A DNA stretch of 64,000 nt from Acinetobacter soli. Lineage in GTDB: Bacteria > Pseudomonadota > Gammaproteobacteria > Pseudomonadales > Moraxellaceae. This document shows, piece after piece, positions 18,703-28,806 of the stretch (position 1 is its first letter; each line of letters opens with the position of its first letter). The stretch is from assembly GCF_000760595.1 (NCBI RefSeq), contig NZ_BBNM01000002.1, forward strand, positions 62,001-126,000, written 5' to 3'. The notes beneath the pieces are model-generated. The model saw only the letters and a program-made list of their open reading frames with translations. It searched no databases and was not told where the DNA came from. The translations under genes were made by a program, and so were the position numbers.

Positions 18703-19641
18703 ATGCAACATCCAACTTCAGACGATATTCAACGGGTCCGTGAGTTTCTTCTCGATCTTCAAGCACGTATTTGTAGCCGCCTTGAACAGCAAGAACAGCT
18801 TGGGGGAGGAAGTGCGACGTTTGTCATTGATGATTGGGAACGTCCAGAAGGTGGCGGTGGCCGATCTCGGGTGTTGCAAAATGGTGACGTGATTGAAAAA
18901 GGTGGTGTGATGTTTTCACACATCAACATCTCTCAACTCCCCGCCTCTGCTACGGCACGCCATCCTCAAATTGCCGGTGCCAAAGCGCAGGCGCTTGGCG
19001 TATCACTGGTCATCCATCCTAAAAATCCGAATATTCCGACTTCACATGCCAATGTACGCTTGTTTGTGGCTCAGCCTGAAGGACATGATCCGATCTGGTG
19101 GTTTGGTGGCGGATTCGATTTAACCCCGTTTTATCCAAATGATCAGGATGTCCAACACTGGCATCAAACAGCATTTGATTTGTGCCAACCTTTTGGTGAT
19201 GGTGTATATGCCGAGCATAAGCAATGGTGTGATGACTATTTTTATTTAAAGCATCGTGATGAACAGCGTGGTGTAGGTGGTTTATTTTTTGATGATTTGA
19301 ATGCTTGGGATTTCGATACCTGTTTTACTTATATGCAGGCCGTAGGTAACGGTTATCTGGATGCGATCTTGCCAATTTTTGAGCGCAATCGTGATAAGCC
19401 CTACACACCAGCGCAACGTGATTTTCAGCTTTATCGTCGCGGACGCTATGTCGAATACAATTTAGTCTATGACCGCGGCACCTTATTCGGCTTACAAACG
19501 GGGGGCCGAATTGAATCGATTTTGGTGAGTTTACCCAACCTCGCTGCATGGACCTATCGTCCTGAATGGGATCAAGATTCTGCCGAGAAAAAGCTCACCG
19601 ATTACTACCTCAAACCACAAGATTGGTTAGGTCTGCTGTAA
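18703..19641 (+). CDS. hemF: oxygen-dependent coproporphyrinogen III oxidase
   Basis: HemF decarboxylates coproporphyrinogen III to protoporphyrinogen IX using O2, an aerobic step of haem synthesis. The 312-residue protein has the signatures [17 protein letters not shown] and [14 protein letters not shown], and the conserved [12 protein letters not shown] near the C-terminus. The ATG at 18703 has GAGG 8 bases upstream and is preferred over a TTG four codons earlier. Ferrochelatase (hemH) is 1.1 kb downstream on the other strand, so haem genes cluster here without forming one operon. Confidence 0.96.
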   Translation: MQHPTSDDIQRVREFLLDLQARICSRLEQQEQLGGGSATFVIDDWERPEGGGGRSRVLQNGDVIEKGGVMFSHINISQLPASATARHPQIAGAKAQALGVSLVIHPKNPNIPTSHANVRLFVAQPEGHDPIWWFGGGFDLTPFYPNDQDVQHWHQTAFDLCQPFGDGVYAEHKQWCDDYFYLKHRDEQRGVGGLFFDDLNAWDFDTCFTYMQAVGNGYLDAILPIFERNRDKPYTPAQRDFQLYRRGRYVEYNLVYDRGTLFGLQTGGRIESILVSLPNLAAWTYRPEWDQDSAEKKLTDYYLKPQDWLGLL

Positions 19642-19851
19642 TATCTCCTTGCAAATGAGACTGTTTCTTATCGAGACAGTCTCTTGTCTATTTTGAATTA
19701 TCGTTTATGCTCTAACATGGAAATCCCTGATGCAGGCACTTAGGGGTTGCAAACCAAGAAAGATGCTTACAGTGTAAATCGATCCTGCATGTCATGCTTA
19801 TTTCATCAAGGTTTGTTTTACTTATTCAATTCTTATGAAAAGGCTATCTCC

Positions 19852-20058
19852 ATGTCCCATCTCTTTGAACATAATCGCGCATTGTTATTTTGGATGACCG
19901 TTGCAATCTTGATTGTTTCGTCTGTTATTACGCTCGGATTTGATAACGTCTATTCGGATGGTATCTCGATTCCAATTAACGTCTTTGCCAGTGTCGGACT
20001 ATTTTTGATGATGATGACCCATGTGATCGAAGAGCTTGAGTCGATTTGTAATCCCTAA
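19852..20058 (+). CDS. small two-helix membrane protein of unknown function
   Basis: I do not recognise this 68-residue protein. Two hydrophobic stretches are visible, LLFWMTVAILIVSSVITLGF and INVFASVGLFLMMMTHVI, so it is probably an inner-membrane protein with a short acidic C-terminus (EELESICNP). The ATG at 19852 has AAGG 8 bases upstream. The frame is open further upstream to 19747, but those codons look non-coding. It sits alone between hemF and a convergent hydrolase gene. Confidence 0.6.
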   Translation: MSHLFEHNRALLFWMTVAILIVSSVITLGFDNVYSDGISIPINVFASVGLFLMMMTHVIEELESICNP

Positions 20059-20082
20059 GCTCTTCAATCAACGCATTGTGAC

Positions 20083-20727
20083 TTAACCCGCTTTGCCCGC
20101 GACAAACGGATTAAACTGTTTTTCATGACCAATGGTGCTGATCGGGCCGTGGCCTGAAATAAACTGGGTTTGATCCGGCAAGCTAAAACATTCACGCTGG
20201 ATAGACGCGAGTAACTGGGCATGATCACCGCGCGGGAAATCTGTGCGCCCAATTGAGCCTTTAAACAACACATCACCTGTCCAGAGCAAATTATAGTCTG
20301 CACTATAAAACATGACATGACCTGGCGTATGCCCAGGTGCATAGCGCACTTCAAACTCGGTTTCACCGAGGGTCAGTACTTCTCCGCCCTCAAGCCATTG
20401 ATCCACCCGAACTGGCTGTGGAATGGGAAAGCCATAACGCGCCGAGACTTCTTGAATCATATCGAGCCAAAAGGCATCTTCTTTGTGCGGGCCAATCACA
20501 GGCACTTGCCACAGCTGGGCAAGCTCTCCAACCGCACCTGCATGATCCAGATGCCCATGCGTGAGCCATAAGGCTTTTACTGTTAAACCCAATTCTTCAA
20601 CGGTCTGTTTTAACTTTTGAGCCTCACCGCCCGCATCAATCAGCACAGCCTCTTTACTTTCACTGTCCCACAAAATTGAGCAGTTCTGCGCAAAGGCCGT
20701 AACCGGCACGATTTTCACTTGTAACAT
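20083..20727 (-). CDS. metallo-beta-lactamase-fold hydrolase (glyoxalase II-like)
   Basis: This 214-residue protein has the metal motif THGHLDHAG (HxHxDH), then PGHTPGHVMF and a late SGHGPIS histidine, the ligand set of the binuclear metallo-beta-lactamase fold. The size and layout match the YcbL/GloB-like hydrolases, which act on glutathione thioesters or related compounds; the true substrate is unknown. The start is the ATG at 20727; a TTG six codons upstream would overlap the hemH stop. It probably shares a transcript with hemH. Confidence 0.85.
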   Translation of the reverse strand: MLQVKIVPVTAFAQNCSILWDSESKEAVLIDAGGEAQKLKQTVEELGLTVKALWLTHGHLDHAGAVGELAQLWQVPVIGPHKEDAFWLDMIQEVSARYGFPIPQPVRVDQWLEGGEVLTLGETEFEVRYAPGHTPGHVMFYSADYNLLWTGDVLFKGSIGRTDFPRGDHAQLLASIQRECFSLPDQTQFISGHGPISTIGHEKQFNPFVAGKAG

Positions 20728-20741
20728 AGTGTTCTCTTCAC

Positions 20742-21764
20742 TCAATGCTCACGATATGCAAGCGTGTAATCTAGGGCATCCAGATTCACTTTAAGCAGTT
20801 GTGTTAGCAACTCAAGATGTTCAGCATTGGTGTTTAATGCTGGAATATACTCGTAACGCTGACCACCAGATTCCAAAAATAGTTCAGCATTTTCTACTTC
20901 AAGTTCCTCTAAAGTTTCCAAACAGTCCGCAGAAAACGCCGGGCTTAAAATTTGAACACTTTCTACGCCACTTTTGCCCCACTCTTCAAGCAAGGCGTCG
21001 GTATACGGTTTGACCCATTCCTGCTTTCCAAAACGAGACTGGAAGCTGATGGCCCATTCATCGTCGTGTAATCCCAAATGTGCAGCGACCAGTCGAGCCG
21101 TTTCACGGCAACGCTCTGGATACGGATCACCTTTGTCGGCATAAGGCTGTGGAATACCATGAAACGACATCAAGAGTTTTTGTGCCTTGCCATGAGTTGC
21201 CTGAAAACGTGAAATACTGTTGGCCAGTGCTTCGATATATAAAGGATGACGATAGTAATCTTTCAGAATTGTCAGGCCTGGCAAATGGCGCTGTTTCGGA
21301 ATCCAGCGCGCAAAGGCATCATATAGCGGCGCAGTTGAAGTGGCCGAATATTGCGGAAATAATGGCAATACAATCACATGCTCTTGTGGCATTTGCGACA
21401 AGTTTTTGAGCACCGCTTGAATGCCCGGATTGCCATATGACATGGCCGGAATAATATTCAGGTCAAAATGAGGATACTGCGTATCGAGCTGCTGCTTAAT
21501 ACTCGCAACCTGTGCATACAGAATTTCCCGCATGGGTGAATCCTGATTCCAGATACTGGCATACGCCTCTGCAACGCGCTTGGGACGAAACGGCAATACA
21601 AAACAATTCAGAATAATCTGCCAAATCACTTTTGGAATTTCGATTACCCGCTGATCCGATAGGAACTGTCGCAAAAATTCACGCACAGCCGGTGCTGTCG
21701 CAGCATCGGGTGTGCCCAGATTGGCCAAAATCACTGTAACTTTTGGTTTAGGTATGCTTGGCAT
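20742..21764 (-). CDS. hemH: ferrochelatase
   Basis: HemH inserts Fe2+ into protoporphyrin IX, the last step of protohaem synthesis, at the inner membrane. The 340-residue protein has the metal-site [18 protein letters not shown], with its catalytic His, and the conserved [13 protein letters not shown] and [15 protein letters not shown]. The N-terminus reads [11 protein letters not shown] as usual for the family. The metallo-hydrolase gene follows directly on the same strand. Confidence 0.97.
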   Translation of the reverse strand: MPSIPKPKVTVILANLGTPDAATAPAVREFLRQFLSDQRVIEIPKVIWQIILNCFVLPFRPKRVAEAYASIWNQDSPMREILYAQVASIKQQLDTQYPHFDLNIIPAMSYGNPGIQAVLKNLSQMPQEHVIVLPLFPQYSATSTAPLYDAFARWIPKQRHLPGLTILKDYYRHPLYIEALANSISRFQATHGKAQKLLMSFHGIPQPYADKGDPYPERCRETARLVAAHLGLHDDEWAISFQSRFGKQEWVKPYTDALLEEWGKSGVESVQILSPAFSADCLETLEELEVENAELFLESGGQRYEYIPALNTNAEHLELLTQLLKVNLDALDYTLAYREH

Positions 21765-21822
21765 ACTTTGTCCTGTATCAATACCCTATGACTGAGCTTA
21801 ATGTATCAGGTTTTCAGGTTAT

Positions 21823-22860
21823 TTATAAATTGGAATATGAATCAGTTTTTGATTGAAAATTTCGATTTTGATGTTGAAAGTAGCGATCAACCATATGCTG
21901 CCCTACTGCGGTCAGTCGCCACTGCATTCGTTGCTGTTCATCACGTTGAACCGGAACAATCCATTCGTTTTGTCGCATTTGCAGTTTGATGTGATACAAG
22001 CCATGCACCAGAATTTGTGCCCGTCCGACCGCATAGACCTGAGGCAGCGTTTTTTGTATGTCGCTTAAGGCGGTATCATTGAGGTAATCATTGAGGCACT
22101 TGGCAAAATATTCTTCGGGGATTGGGCTTTGAAACACCTTGGAGAGCTCATACAGCAGGCGCCCCCATGGCTCGGTGCGTTGCAAGGTTAGCTCGTGAAT
22201 ATGGCCATCTTCATAGGCCTGAATACGGTATTCAAACCGATACACGTCGTCGATGGACACATCACAAATGGCCACCATATCCTCTTCGCACTGACGCAGT
22301 GTACGTTGTAATTGCAGAAGCTTGCTGCGCAGATGATCAATTTCATCTTGCAGAGTTTGCATATTTTGCGGACGAATCCAGCCCAGTACCGGAAAGCACT
22401 CCAGCATATGCAGCATGTTACTGCGCAAGGTATGCTCCAATTCACGTAAGTTTTGATAATAAAATACCTGATCGACTTCTTGCTGTAGCTGCTTACGAAA
22501 TTCGATAAATTTTGCACGAGCAGGTGCCGATGCATCATGTAATTCTTCTGCACGCGCATCGGGATCGGCATGCATAAACACCACCATAGGCTTTTGCTTG
22601 GTGATGGCGTAGATATACTCCAGATGCATATAACTAATGCCCGAAACCGAGCAGTCGCCGTATTGGCTACCCAAAAGCAAAATCACATAATCACAATCAT
22701 CAATTTGCCGACGGGCAATTGCGGTGCTTACGGGTGAGCGCTGTTCGACACACCACGATGAAAAACCCATTCCAATCAAGGTTTGTGCAATCACACGGCG
22801 CTCAGGCGACATTTCTGCACCTGAGGTTGCGACAAACACTTGATAGCGCCGATCGAGCAT
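21823..22860 (-). CDS. DUF4062 domain protein with coiled coil and C-terminal domain
   Basis: This 345-residue protein begins with a DUF4062 domain (about residues 5-95): RYQVFVATSG, then IDDCDYVILLLGSQYG at 53-68 and GISYMHLEY at 74-82. DUF4062 is a Rossmann-like fold often found at the N-terminus of large signalling or NTPase proteins, including some defence-associated ones. Here it stands without any NTPase: next comes a short coiled coil (about 166-195, LQDEIDHLRSKLLQLQRTLR), and then an uncharacterised C-terminal region that ends in a possible winged-helix-like stretch (LTAVGQHMVDRYF, near 316-328). It lies between hemH and murI with no obvious operon partner. The domain call is good; the function is unknown. 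Confidence 0.75.
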   Translation of the reverse strand: MLDRRYQVFVATSGAEMSPERRVIAQTLIGMGFSSWCVEQRSPVSTAIARRQIDDCDYVILLLGSQYGDCSVSGISYMHLEYIYAITKQKPMVVFMHADPDARAEELHDASAPARAKFIEFRKQLQQEVDQVFYYQNLRELEHTLRSNMLHMLECFPVLGWIRPQNMQTLQDEIDHLRSKLLQLQRTLRQCEEDMVAICDVSIDDVYRFEYRIQAYEDGHIHELTLQRTEPWGRLLYELSKVFQSPIPEEYFAKCLNDYLNDTALSDIQKTLPQVYAVGRAQILVHGLYHIKLQMRQNEWIVPVQRDEQQRMQWRLTAVGQHMVDRYFQHQNRNFQSKTDSYSNL

Positions 22861-22938
22861 GCGGCAGTCCTCTTTCAGCTACTGATGGATTGCAAGGAAA
22901 TAAAGATCAATCTTATATTTATCATGAATCGAATCTTT

Positions 22939-23829
22939 TTATTTGGTCTTTTGCGCAGTATAAACCTGAATCGAGTTTAGCTGCCACGTAAGATGCGATG
23001 GAATTAAGTGCTCAACCACCTGACGGGTCTGTTCAAGTTGCTGACCTGTGACAAAGCACGCGATCCGCAATCCCGAGGCATGTTCATGTTCAGCAATCAG
23101 TTGATGTTTAATCAGAATTTGGGCCGTTTGTCGTGCCACCGCAACACCTGAATCAATCAGAATGAGCTGGCTGCCAAATAACTGCTCAATCGCATCTTTT
23201 AAAAATGGATAATGGGTACATCCCAACACCAGATGATCTGCCCCCTGATCAATCACGGGTTGCAATATCTGACGCAATAACGTCAAACAGGCGTGGCTCA
23301 TTTCCTGCCCCGCTTCAATCAGTGGCACCAGCTCCAGACATGTCAATGGTATCACGCGCACCCCCGCAGGCTGTGCAAAGTGATCGATTACATCCTTGAT
23401 GAGCTGTCCACGAAAGGTGGCCGGCGTTGCCAAGACCGCAACCACCTTCGATTTACTTTGGAGCACCGCAGGTTTTAACGCAGGTACCAGCCCCACAATC
23501 GGAAACGATTCGCCATAATGAGCGCGCAAACTGTCTAGGCTAAAAGCGGATGCAGTATTGCAGGCCACCACAGCCATTTTACAGCCCTGACGGTATAACC
23601 ATTCAATACCACGGGCCGTCAACTGACGAATATCGTGATCGGGCCGTGGTCCGTAAGGCACATGCGCTGTATCGGCCAAATATACGATCTGCTCATTGGG
23701 CAAATGACGGGCAATTTCCTGCGCAATCGACAAGCCACCTACACCCGAATCAAACACCCCGATGGGTGCATCGGCAGACGCCGCAGGCATCGGGTCAAGT
23801 TCAAGAGAAACAGGAAAGATGGCAGTCAT
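22939..23829 (-). CDS. murI: glutamate racemase
   Basis: MurI makes D-glutamate for peptidoglycan. The 296-residue protein has the two catalytic cysteine segments VACNTASA and LGCTHYP, together with GVFDSGVGGLS at the N-terminus and YLADTAHVPYG. The first ATG (23829) gives about 20 residues before the conserved core; an in-frame ATG at 23790 would give a more typical N-terminus. Neither has a strong ribosome site, so the start is unsettled. The DUF1285 gene lies 46 bases upstream on the same strand. Confidence 0.94.
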   Translation of the reverse strand: MTAIFPVSLELDPMPAASADAPIGVFDSGVGGLSIAQEIARHLPNEQIVYLADTAHVPYGPRPDHDIRQLTARGIEWLYRQGCKMAVVACNTASAFSLDSLRAHYGESFPIVGLVPALKPAVLQSKSKVVAVLATPATFRGQLIKDVIDHFAQPAGVRVIPLTCLELVPLIEAGQEMSHACLTLLRQILQPVIDQGADHLVLGCTHYPFLKDAIEQLFGSQLILIDSGVAVARQTAQILIKHQLIAEHEHASGLRIACFVTGQQLEQTRQVVEHLIPSHLTWQLNSIQVYTAQKTK

Positions 23830-23875
23830 TTCAGCACTTCAAAGACAAGATGGAACTGAGCATCAAGCTTAAACC

Positions 23876-24487
23876 TCAACTGTCTAAATGCAAGAGCAAA
23901 TCACCACTTTTTAGTGTTAAAACCACTTTTCCATCTGGTGTTTCATCGAGCTGGCCCAGTTCTACCAGATGATAAAATACCTGTCGTTGAATTAAGGCAT
24001 TGAGTCCAAAACGTACATGTACATAGGGGCGCCGTTCGCCAGCGTATTCCTGCATAAAAATCGGATGTGCATCATCGACCAGCACCACATCCTGATTGGT
24101 CGTGGTCAATTGCAAATACGCCTGCCCGTCAATCTGAACCTGCTCGACCCGATTGACCAATAAAGGCGCATCTTCAACCTCGATTTCGATTTGCTCGACC
24201 GGGGTTTTCAGATAAAATTTGCCCGCCTCTTGCCACAGTACACTTGAGAACAGATCCAGCATGCTTTGTCGTTTCATCAATTGACCTTCGTGCCACCATT
24301 CTCCATTGGCTTTAATGATCAAATCCATTTTACCGCAATGCTTTGGGTGCCACTGGTCGAGAGGTGGTATTGACCTTTTGTGACTTTGCTGTACATCTTT
24401 TACGTATTGTGCAATGTTGATTAAGTTTTTATCATCATCTGAGGGTGATTTTTCACTCTCCTGAGATGAATTATTTTGATTTACCAT
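23876..24487 (-). CDS. DUF1285 domain-containing protein
   Basis: This 203-residue cytoplasmic protein belongs to DUF1285. Family features visible are PPLDQWHPKHCGKMDLII, then WWHEGQLMKRQSMLDLFSSVL and the C-terminal YVHVRFGLNALIQRQVFYHL. The N-terminal 35 residues are Ser/Asn/Asp-rich and probably disordered. DUF1285 proteins are small, widely conserved in proteobacteria and have no established role. It is upstream of murI and likely co-transcribed with it. Confidence 0.85.
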   Translation of the reverse strand: MVNQNNSSQESEKSPSDDDKNLINIAQYVKDVQQSHKRSIPPLDQWHPKHCGKMDLIIKANGEWWHEGQLMKRQSMLDLFSSVLWQEAGKFYLKTPVEQIEIEVEDAPLLVNRVEQVQIDGQAYLQLTTTNQDVVLVDDAHPIFMQEYAGERRPYVHVRFGLNALIQRQVFYHLVELGQLDETPDGKVVLTLKSGDLLLHLDS

Positions 24488-24672
24488 AGTTTATGCCTTG
24501 CTGACGAGAAAATATAACGACTCAGCCAATTGGCTAGATGACGGTTTAAATCTATACTAGCCCAGACTATTAAAGACACGATCCGTGGCTTGTGTCTAGA
24601 GATTCAGAACACTCATGGCAGCACCGAATATCAAATTACGGTTGCCACCCTTAGCAATATGAGGAGTCCTAC

Positions 24673-26385
24673 ATGGAACACATCGAACGAGAAGCGATGG
24701 AGTTTGACGTAGTGATCGTTGGTGCAGGACCTGCAGGTCTGTCTGCTGCGATTAAAATTCGCCAACTCGCGATTGAAAATAATTTATCCGATCTATCCGT
24801 CTGCGTCGTCGAGAAAGGTTCCGAAGTAGGCGCTCACATCCTGTCTGGGGCGGTACTTGAGCCACGCGCGATGAATGAGCTTTTTCCGAACTGGAAAGAA
24901 GAAGGTGCGCCGCTAAATGTACCGGTTACCGAAGATAAAACCTATTTCTTGATGTCGGATGAAAAGTCTCAGGAAGCACCACACTGGATGGTGCCTAAAA
25001 CCATGCATAACGATGGCAATTATGTCATTTCACTTGGCAATGTGGTGCGCTGGTTGGGTCAAAAGGCAGAAGAACTGGAAGTGTCTATTTTCCCAGGTTT
25101 TGCTGCAGCAGAAGTGCTTTATCATGCTGATGGGACCGTTAAAGGTATTCAGACCGGCGACATGGGCATTGGTAAAGATGGTGAACCAACGCATAACTTT
25201 GCGCCAGGTTATGAACTGCATGCCAAATATACCTTGTTTGCCGAAGGATGCCGTGGTCATTTAGGTAAACGCCTGATCAACAAGTTTAATCTCGACAAAG
25301 ATGCCGATCCACAGCATTACGGTATCGGAATTAAAGAGCTTTGGGAAATCGATCCGGCGAAACACAAACCGGGCTTGGTGATGCACGGTTCTGGCTGGCC
25401 ATTGAGTGAAACAGGCTCATCGGGCGGCTGGTGGCTTTATCATGCTGAAAATAACCAAGTGACCTTGGGCATGATCGTGGATTTATCTTATGAGAATCCG
25501 CACATGTTTCCGTTTATGGAAATGCAGCGCTGGAAAACCCATCCCCTCATCAAGCAATATCTTGAAGGTGGCAAACGTATTTCGTATGGCGCGCGCGCTG
25601 TGGTGAAAGGTGGTTTGAACTCATTGCCGAAACTGACCTTCCCTGGCGGTTGCTTAATTGGTGATGACGCAGGTTTCTTAAACTTTGCCAAGATCAAAGG
25701 CTCTCACACTGCCATGAAATCTGGCATGCTGTGCGGCGAAGCGGTATTTGAAGCGATTGCACGTGGTGTCGAAAAAGGCGGTGACTTGGCTGTTGCCCGT
25801 GTCGTGGAAGGTGATGATCTGTTCGACAAAGAACTAACTGCCTACACGCACAAATTTGACAACAGCTGGCTCAAAGAAGAATTACACCGCACCCGTAACT
25901 TTGGTCCAGCGATGCACAAGTTTGGCCTCTGGATGGGTGGTGCATTTAACTTTGTTGACCAAAATATCTTTCAAGTGCCATTTACCTTGCATGATCTGCA
26001 ACCGGATTATAGTGCTTTAAAAACTCAAGACAAAGTCAGTGTTAAGCCGACGTATCCAAAACCTGATGGCAAGATTACTTTTGATCGTTTGTCTTCTGTG
26101 TTTGTTTCAAATACCTTGCATGAAGAAAATCAGCCATCGCATTTGAAATTGACCGATGCCAGCATTCCTGTTGCAGTGAATCTGCCTAAATGGGATGAAC
26201 CGGCACAGCGTTACTGCCCTGCGGGTGTATATGAAATTGTGGCTGAAGATGGTGCTGCGCCGCGCTTCCAGATCAACGCTGCAAACTGTGTACACTGTAA
26301 AACCTGCGATATTAAAGATCCTTCGCAAAATATCACTTGGGTGACACCAGAAGGTGGTGGTGGTCCAAACTATCCAAATATGTAA
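24673..26385 (+). CDS. electron transfer flavoprotein-ubiquinone oxidoreductase
   Basis: ETF-QO passes electrons from electron-transfer flavoprotein to ubiquinone, linking fatty-acid and amino-acid dehydrogenases to the respiratory chain. The 570 residues show the FAD-binding VIVGAGPAGLSAAI near the N-terminus and a C-terminal 4Fe-4S site with CPAGVYE and NCVHCKTCDIKDP (four cysteines). The start has GAGGAG 7 bases upstream. The acyl-CoA dehydrogenase 2.6 kb downstream is a likely electron source by way of ETF, whose genes are not in the window. Confidence 0.96.
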   Translation: MEHIEREAMEFDVVIVGAGPAGLSAAIKIRQLAIENNLSDLSVCVVEKGSEVGAHILSGAVLEPRAMNELFPNWKEEGAPLNVPVTEDKTYFLMSDEKSQEAPHWMVPKTMHNDGNYVISLGNVVRWLGQKAEELEVSIFPGFAAAEVLYHADGTVKGIQTGDMGIGKDGEPTHNFAPGYELHAKYTLFAEGCRGHLGKRLINKFNLDKDADPQHYGIGIKELWEIDPAKHKPGLVMHGSGWPLSETGSSGGWWLYHAENNQVTLGMIVDLSYENPHMFPFMEMQRWKTHPLIKQYLEGGKRISYGARAVVKGGLNSLPKLTFPGGCLIGDDAGFLNFAKIKGSHTAMKSGMLCGEAVFEAIARGVEKGGDLAVARVVEGDDLFDKELTAYTHKFDNSWLKEELHRTRNFGPAMHKFGLWMGGAFNFVDQNIFQVPFTLHDLQPDYSALKTQDKVSVKPTYPKPDGKITFDRLSSVFVSNTLHEENQPSHLKLTDASIPVAVNLPKWDEPAQRYCPAGVYEIVAEDGAAPRFQINAANCVHCKTCDIKDPSQNITWVTPEGGGGPNYPNM

Positions 26386-26458
26386 ATATTTGGATCGTTC
26401 TTGCGAAGCGATAATCGCTTCTCATCTCCAAATATATCGTCATATGCTTAAGCTAGAG

Positions 26459-26519
26459 CGGGTGGTTAAACAAACCACCCGCATAAAAAAACTGGATCAA
26501 GAATCCAGTTTTTTTATTT
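26459..26519 (+). terminator. two tandem hairpins after the ETF-QO gene
   Basis: The first hairpin has a perfect 9-bp stem CGGGTGGTT / AACCACCCG (26459-26481). Ten bases later ACTGGAT / ATCCAGT (26491-26509) is followed by seven T residues. The second is a standard terminator and also has an A tract facing the convergent lipoprotein gene; the first may add efficiency or protect the mRNA 3' end. Confidence 0.85.
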
Positions 26520-26532
26520 TCAGTATGAATAA

Positions 26533-28806
26533 TTAATGTGTCATTAACTGCACATAGACCTGTTTAAATAAATCGTAGTCGATATATTCAAGATGTGCTT
26601 CCTGTACGCCTTGTACAGTTGCTGGGCTAAGTTTATTTTGACGGGTATCGACATAAACACGTCCTAAGATATTGGCCACCTCGAGCAACTGTTTACGCTG
26701 AGTCGCATCCAGCTCATTTTCTTTTTCAAAGCTCAGCATATACTGCTGGGCAAACAAGCGTTGTGGCTGATGTTTAAATTGTTGCTGCAACGTCTTCCAC
26801 TGCTGACGCTCGGTTTTGGTTTGCATGGCTTGTGTCACGATACGGTCAACGTCATAGCCGAGTTCAGCATCAAATTGATCGTCCTGCACCAACTTATGCT
26901 TTTGTTGCAACTGTTTTATCACGGCCAAACGCTTTGCATTAATCGGATTGGTTTTTTCATCTGAATACCAATAAGCATAAACCTGCGCAATTTCGTTTAA
27001 ATCTTGACGTGAATAATGTCGAACAAACTCAGGTGAATCTGCCGTGAGCTTGGCAATGAACACGGCATTAAAGGTCTTTTCATAAGATCGGGTTTGATCG
27101 TAAGTGCGTTCAGCCAGTTGATTTAACTGATCGTCCCAAGACAATTCAGCACCTGAAGAGGTCTTTGATGTGCTGTCCTGCCCTAAGGTTTTACTTAGAT
27201 TTCCCACAAGCCCTTCAATCATGGAGCCCTTACTGGCCTCCTTAAATGATTTGGCTTGTTTTAACTGCTTGGTATCGATAGGTGTCGCATGGCCATAGTT
27301 TTGTATTAGGGTATCGGCACGAAGATTAAGCTTTTTGTCACTGCCCGGCAAAGTAAAGCCGAGATTATAGTCGATGGTAGCCGCTCGACCTTGAGCATCA
27401 AGACCGACATCGATGACAAACGGATTGGAGCTTTGTACCTTCGCCTTTACACGCTGAACCTCAGCTTGATGTTTATTCCATAAAGCTTTAAACGCATCTT
27501 GATCGATAAACTGGTTTTGATCGTAAGCCGCAAAAGTTTTGGCCAGTTCAGCACGCGCTTCAGTGAGACCCAACATTTTTGGTGTCTGCACCGATTGCAG
27601 TACATCGATGTCGTACTGTTGCATACAATAGGTCGCATCGCCTGCCGCAATCGGCTGATTTGACTGGTTCAAGGCTTGGCATGCTTCGGCATCTAAACCG
27701 TCTACAACCGCGACAGACGTCTCCTGATCCGATGCCTCAGGGTCAGATTCGGACTCAAGCTCAGTTGCCTCGAGTTCTTCGCTGGCCGTTAAATTAAATT
27801 TTTGATTGAGTAACTGATACAGCGACAGTGCAGCAGCATCGGCTTGTTGCTCAGGTGTCTCTTTGCCAGTCACGATTTTTTCGGCTTGCTGAGCTGTGGC
27901 CTCACCTTCCGCCCACTGTTCAAGCGATTGATCTTTAAGCCCTAAAACAGACTGATTAAAGTATTTTTGATTGACCTGTTCAAACATGCCCGATTGTAGT
28001 GATACATCCTCAAGGGTGGTCTTGAGACGGATTTTTTCAACCACACCTTTGGCTTGATCATCACGATTTATCGATAGACGCTGTAATTGTCCGGGTTCGG
28101 CCAGATCATACATCACAGCAGTCGAGGCCTTCAGATACTCGACCAGCTTTTGCATATTGACCTGTTTCAATTGCTCTGAATATTTAGAAAAATCGAGATA
28201 GGCCAATGAGTCTTGGCTCTCCTGATTCACCAGATACGGCATAATGGCAAAATAATTGGTATAAAAGCGATAGGCCTTTAAGTCCAGAATCATCGGAACT
28301 TTGGCCTGCACCAACAAGGTGGGCTTTTCATAATGTGCCGTTAAATTAAAGCTGCCGATCCGTTCGCGATAGTGAATGGAGCCGTCAAATTTAAATTGAA
28401 CGTCATTTAAAATATTGAGTAAGGTCTCGGCTATTTTTTCAAAACGCGATGGATCAAGCGCACCCGATTTTTTTTGCTGCGCAATGGCCGCGTAAAAGGC
28501 CTGTTTCTCCGCAGAACTCAGCTTAATCTGTTGATCTGCTAAAAATTGATCGATTTTCAGCTGCAAAGCTGGATCGAGCAAAGCAGACGCTGGATGATTT
28601 TTGCGACTTTGAGCTGTCGATGTATCCACGTTTACTGAAAAATGACCGCTATAGTCATAACTTGGATATTGATACATGGCATTTAAACCACGAACAGCTT
28701 GCTGATCAAGCGCTTGCTTTTCATTATTGGTTTTTATGACATGTTGGGTACAACCACTCAGACTCAAACCCAATAAACAAAAAGTTAAGTATTTTAGACG
28801 TATCAT
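26533..28806 (-). CDS. large lipoprotein of unknown function
   Basis: I do not recognise the family. The 757-residue protein starts with a lipoprotein signal, MIRLKYLTFCLLGLSLSGC, with a lipobox LSGC at about residue 19. The mature part is mixed alpha/beta and hydrophilic, with an acidic Glu/Ser-rich linker in the middle (LEATELESESDPEASDQE), which suggests two halves. A cysteine pair flanks the region after the linker (EACQAL and TYCMQQ). Asp at +2 is absent, the residue being Thr, so outer-membrane sorting is expected. It is monocistronic. I associate this type of protein with Acinetobacter, but no function is known to me. Confidence 0.7.
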   Translation of the reverse strand: MIRLKYLTFCLLGLSLSGCTQHVIKTNNEKQALDQQAVRGLNAMYQYPSYDYSGHFSVNVDTSTAQSRKNHPASALLDPALQLKIDQFLADQQIKLSSAEKQAFYAAIAQQKKSGALDPSRFEKIAETLLNILNDVQFKFDGSIHYRERIGSFNLTAHYEKPTLLVQAKVPMILDLKAYRFYTNYFAIMPYLVNQESQDSLAYLDFSKYSEQLKQVNMQKLVEYLKASTAVMYDLAEPGQLQRLSINRDDQAKGVVEKIRLKTTLEDVSLQSGMFEQVNQKYFNQSVLGLKDQSLEQWAEGEATAQQAEKIVTGKETPEQQADAAALSLYQLLNQKFNLTASEELEATELESESDPEASDQETSVAVVDGLDAEACQALNQSNQPIAAGDATYCMQQYDIDVLQSVQTPKMLGLTEARAELAKTFAAYDQNQFIDQDAFKALWNKHQAEVQRVKAKVQSSNPFVIDVGLDAQGRAATIDYNLGFTLPGSDKKLNLRADTLIQNYGHATPIDTKQLKQAKSFKEASKGSMIEGLVGNLSKTLGQDSTSKTSSGAELSWDDQLNQLAERTYDQTRSYEKTFNAVFIAKLTADSPEFVRHYSRQDLNEIAQVYAYWYSDEKTNPINAKRLAVIKQLQQKHKLVQDDQFDAELGYDVDRIVTQAMQTKTERQQWKTLQQQFKHQPQRLFAQQYMLSFEKENELDATQRKQLLEVANILGRVYVDTRQNKLSPATVQGVQEAHLEYIDYDLFKQVYVQLMTH

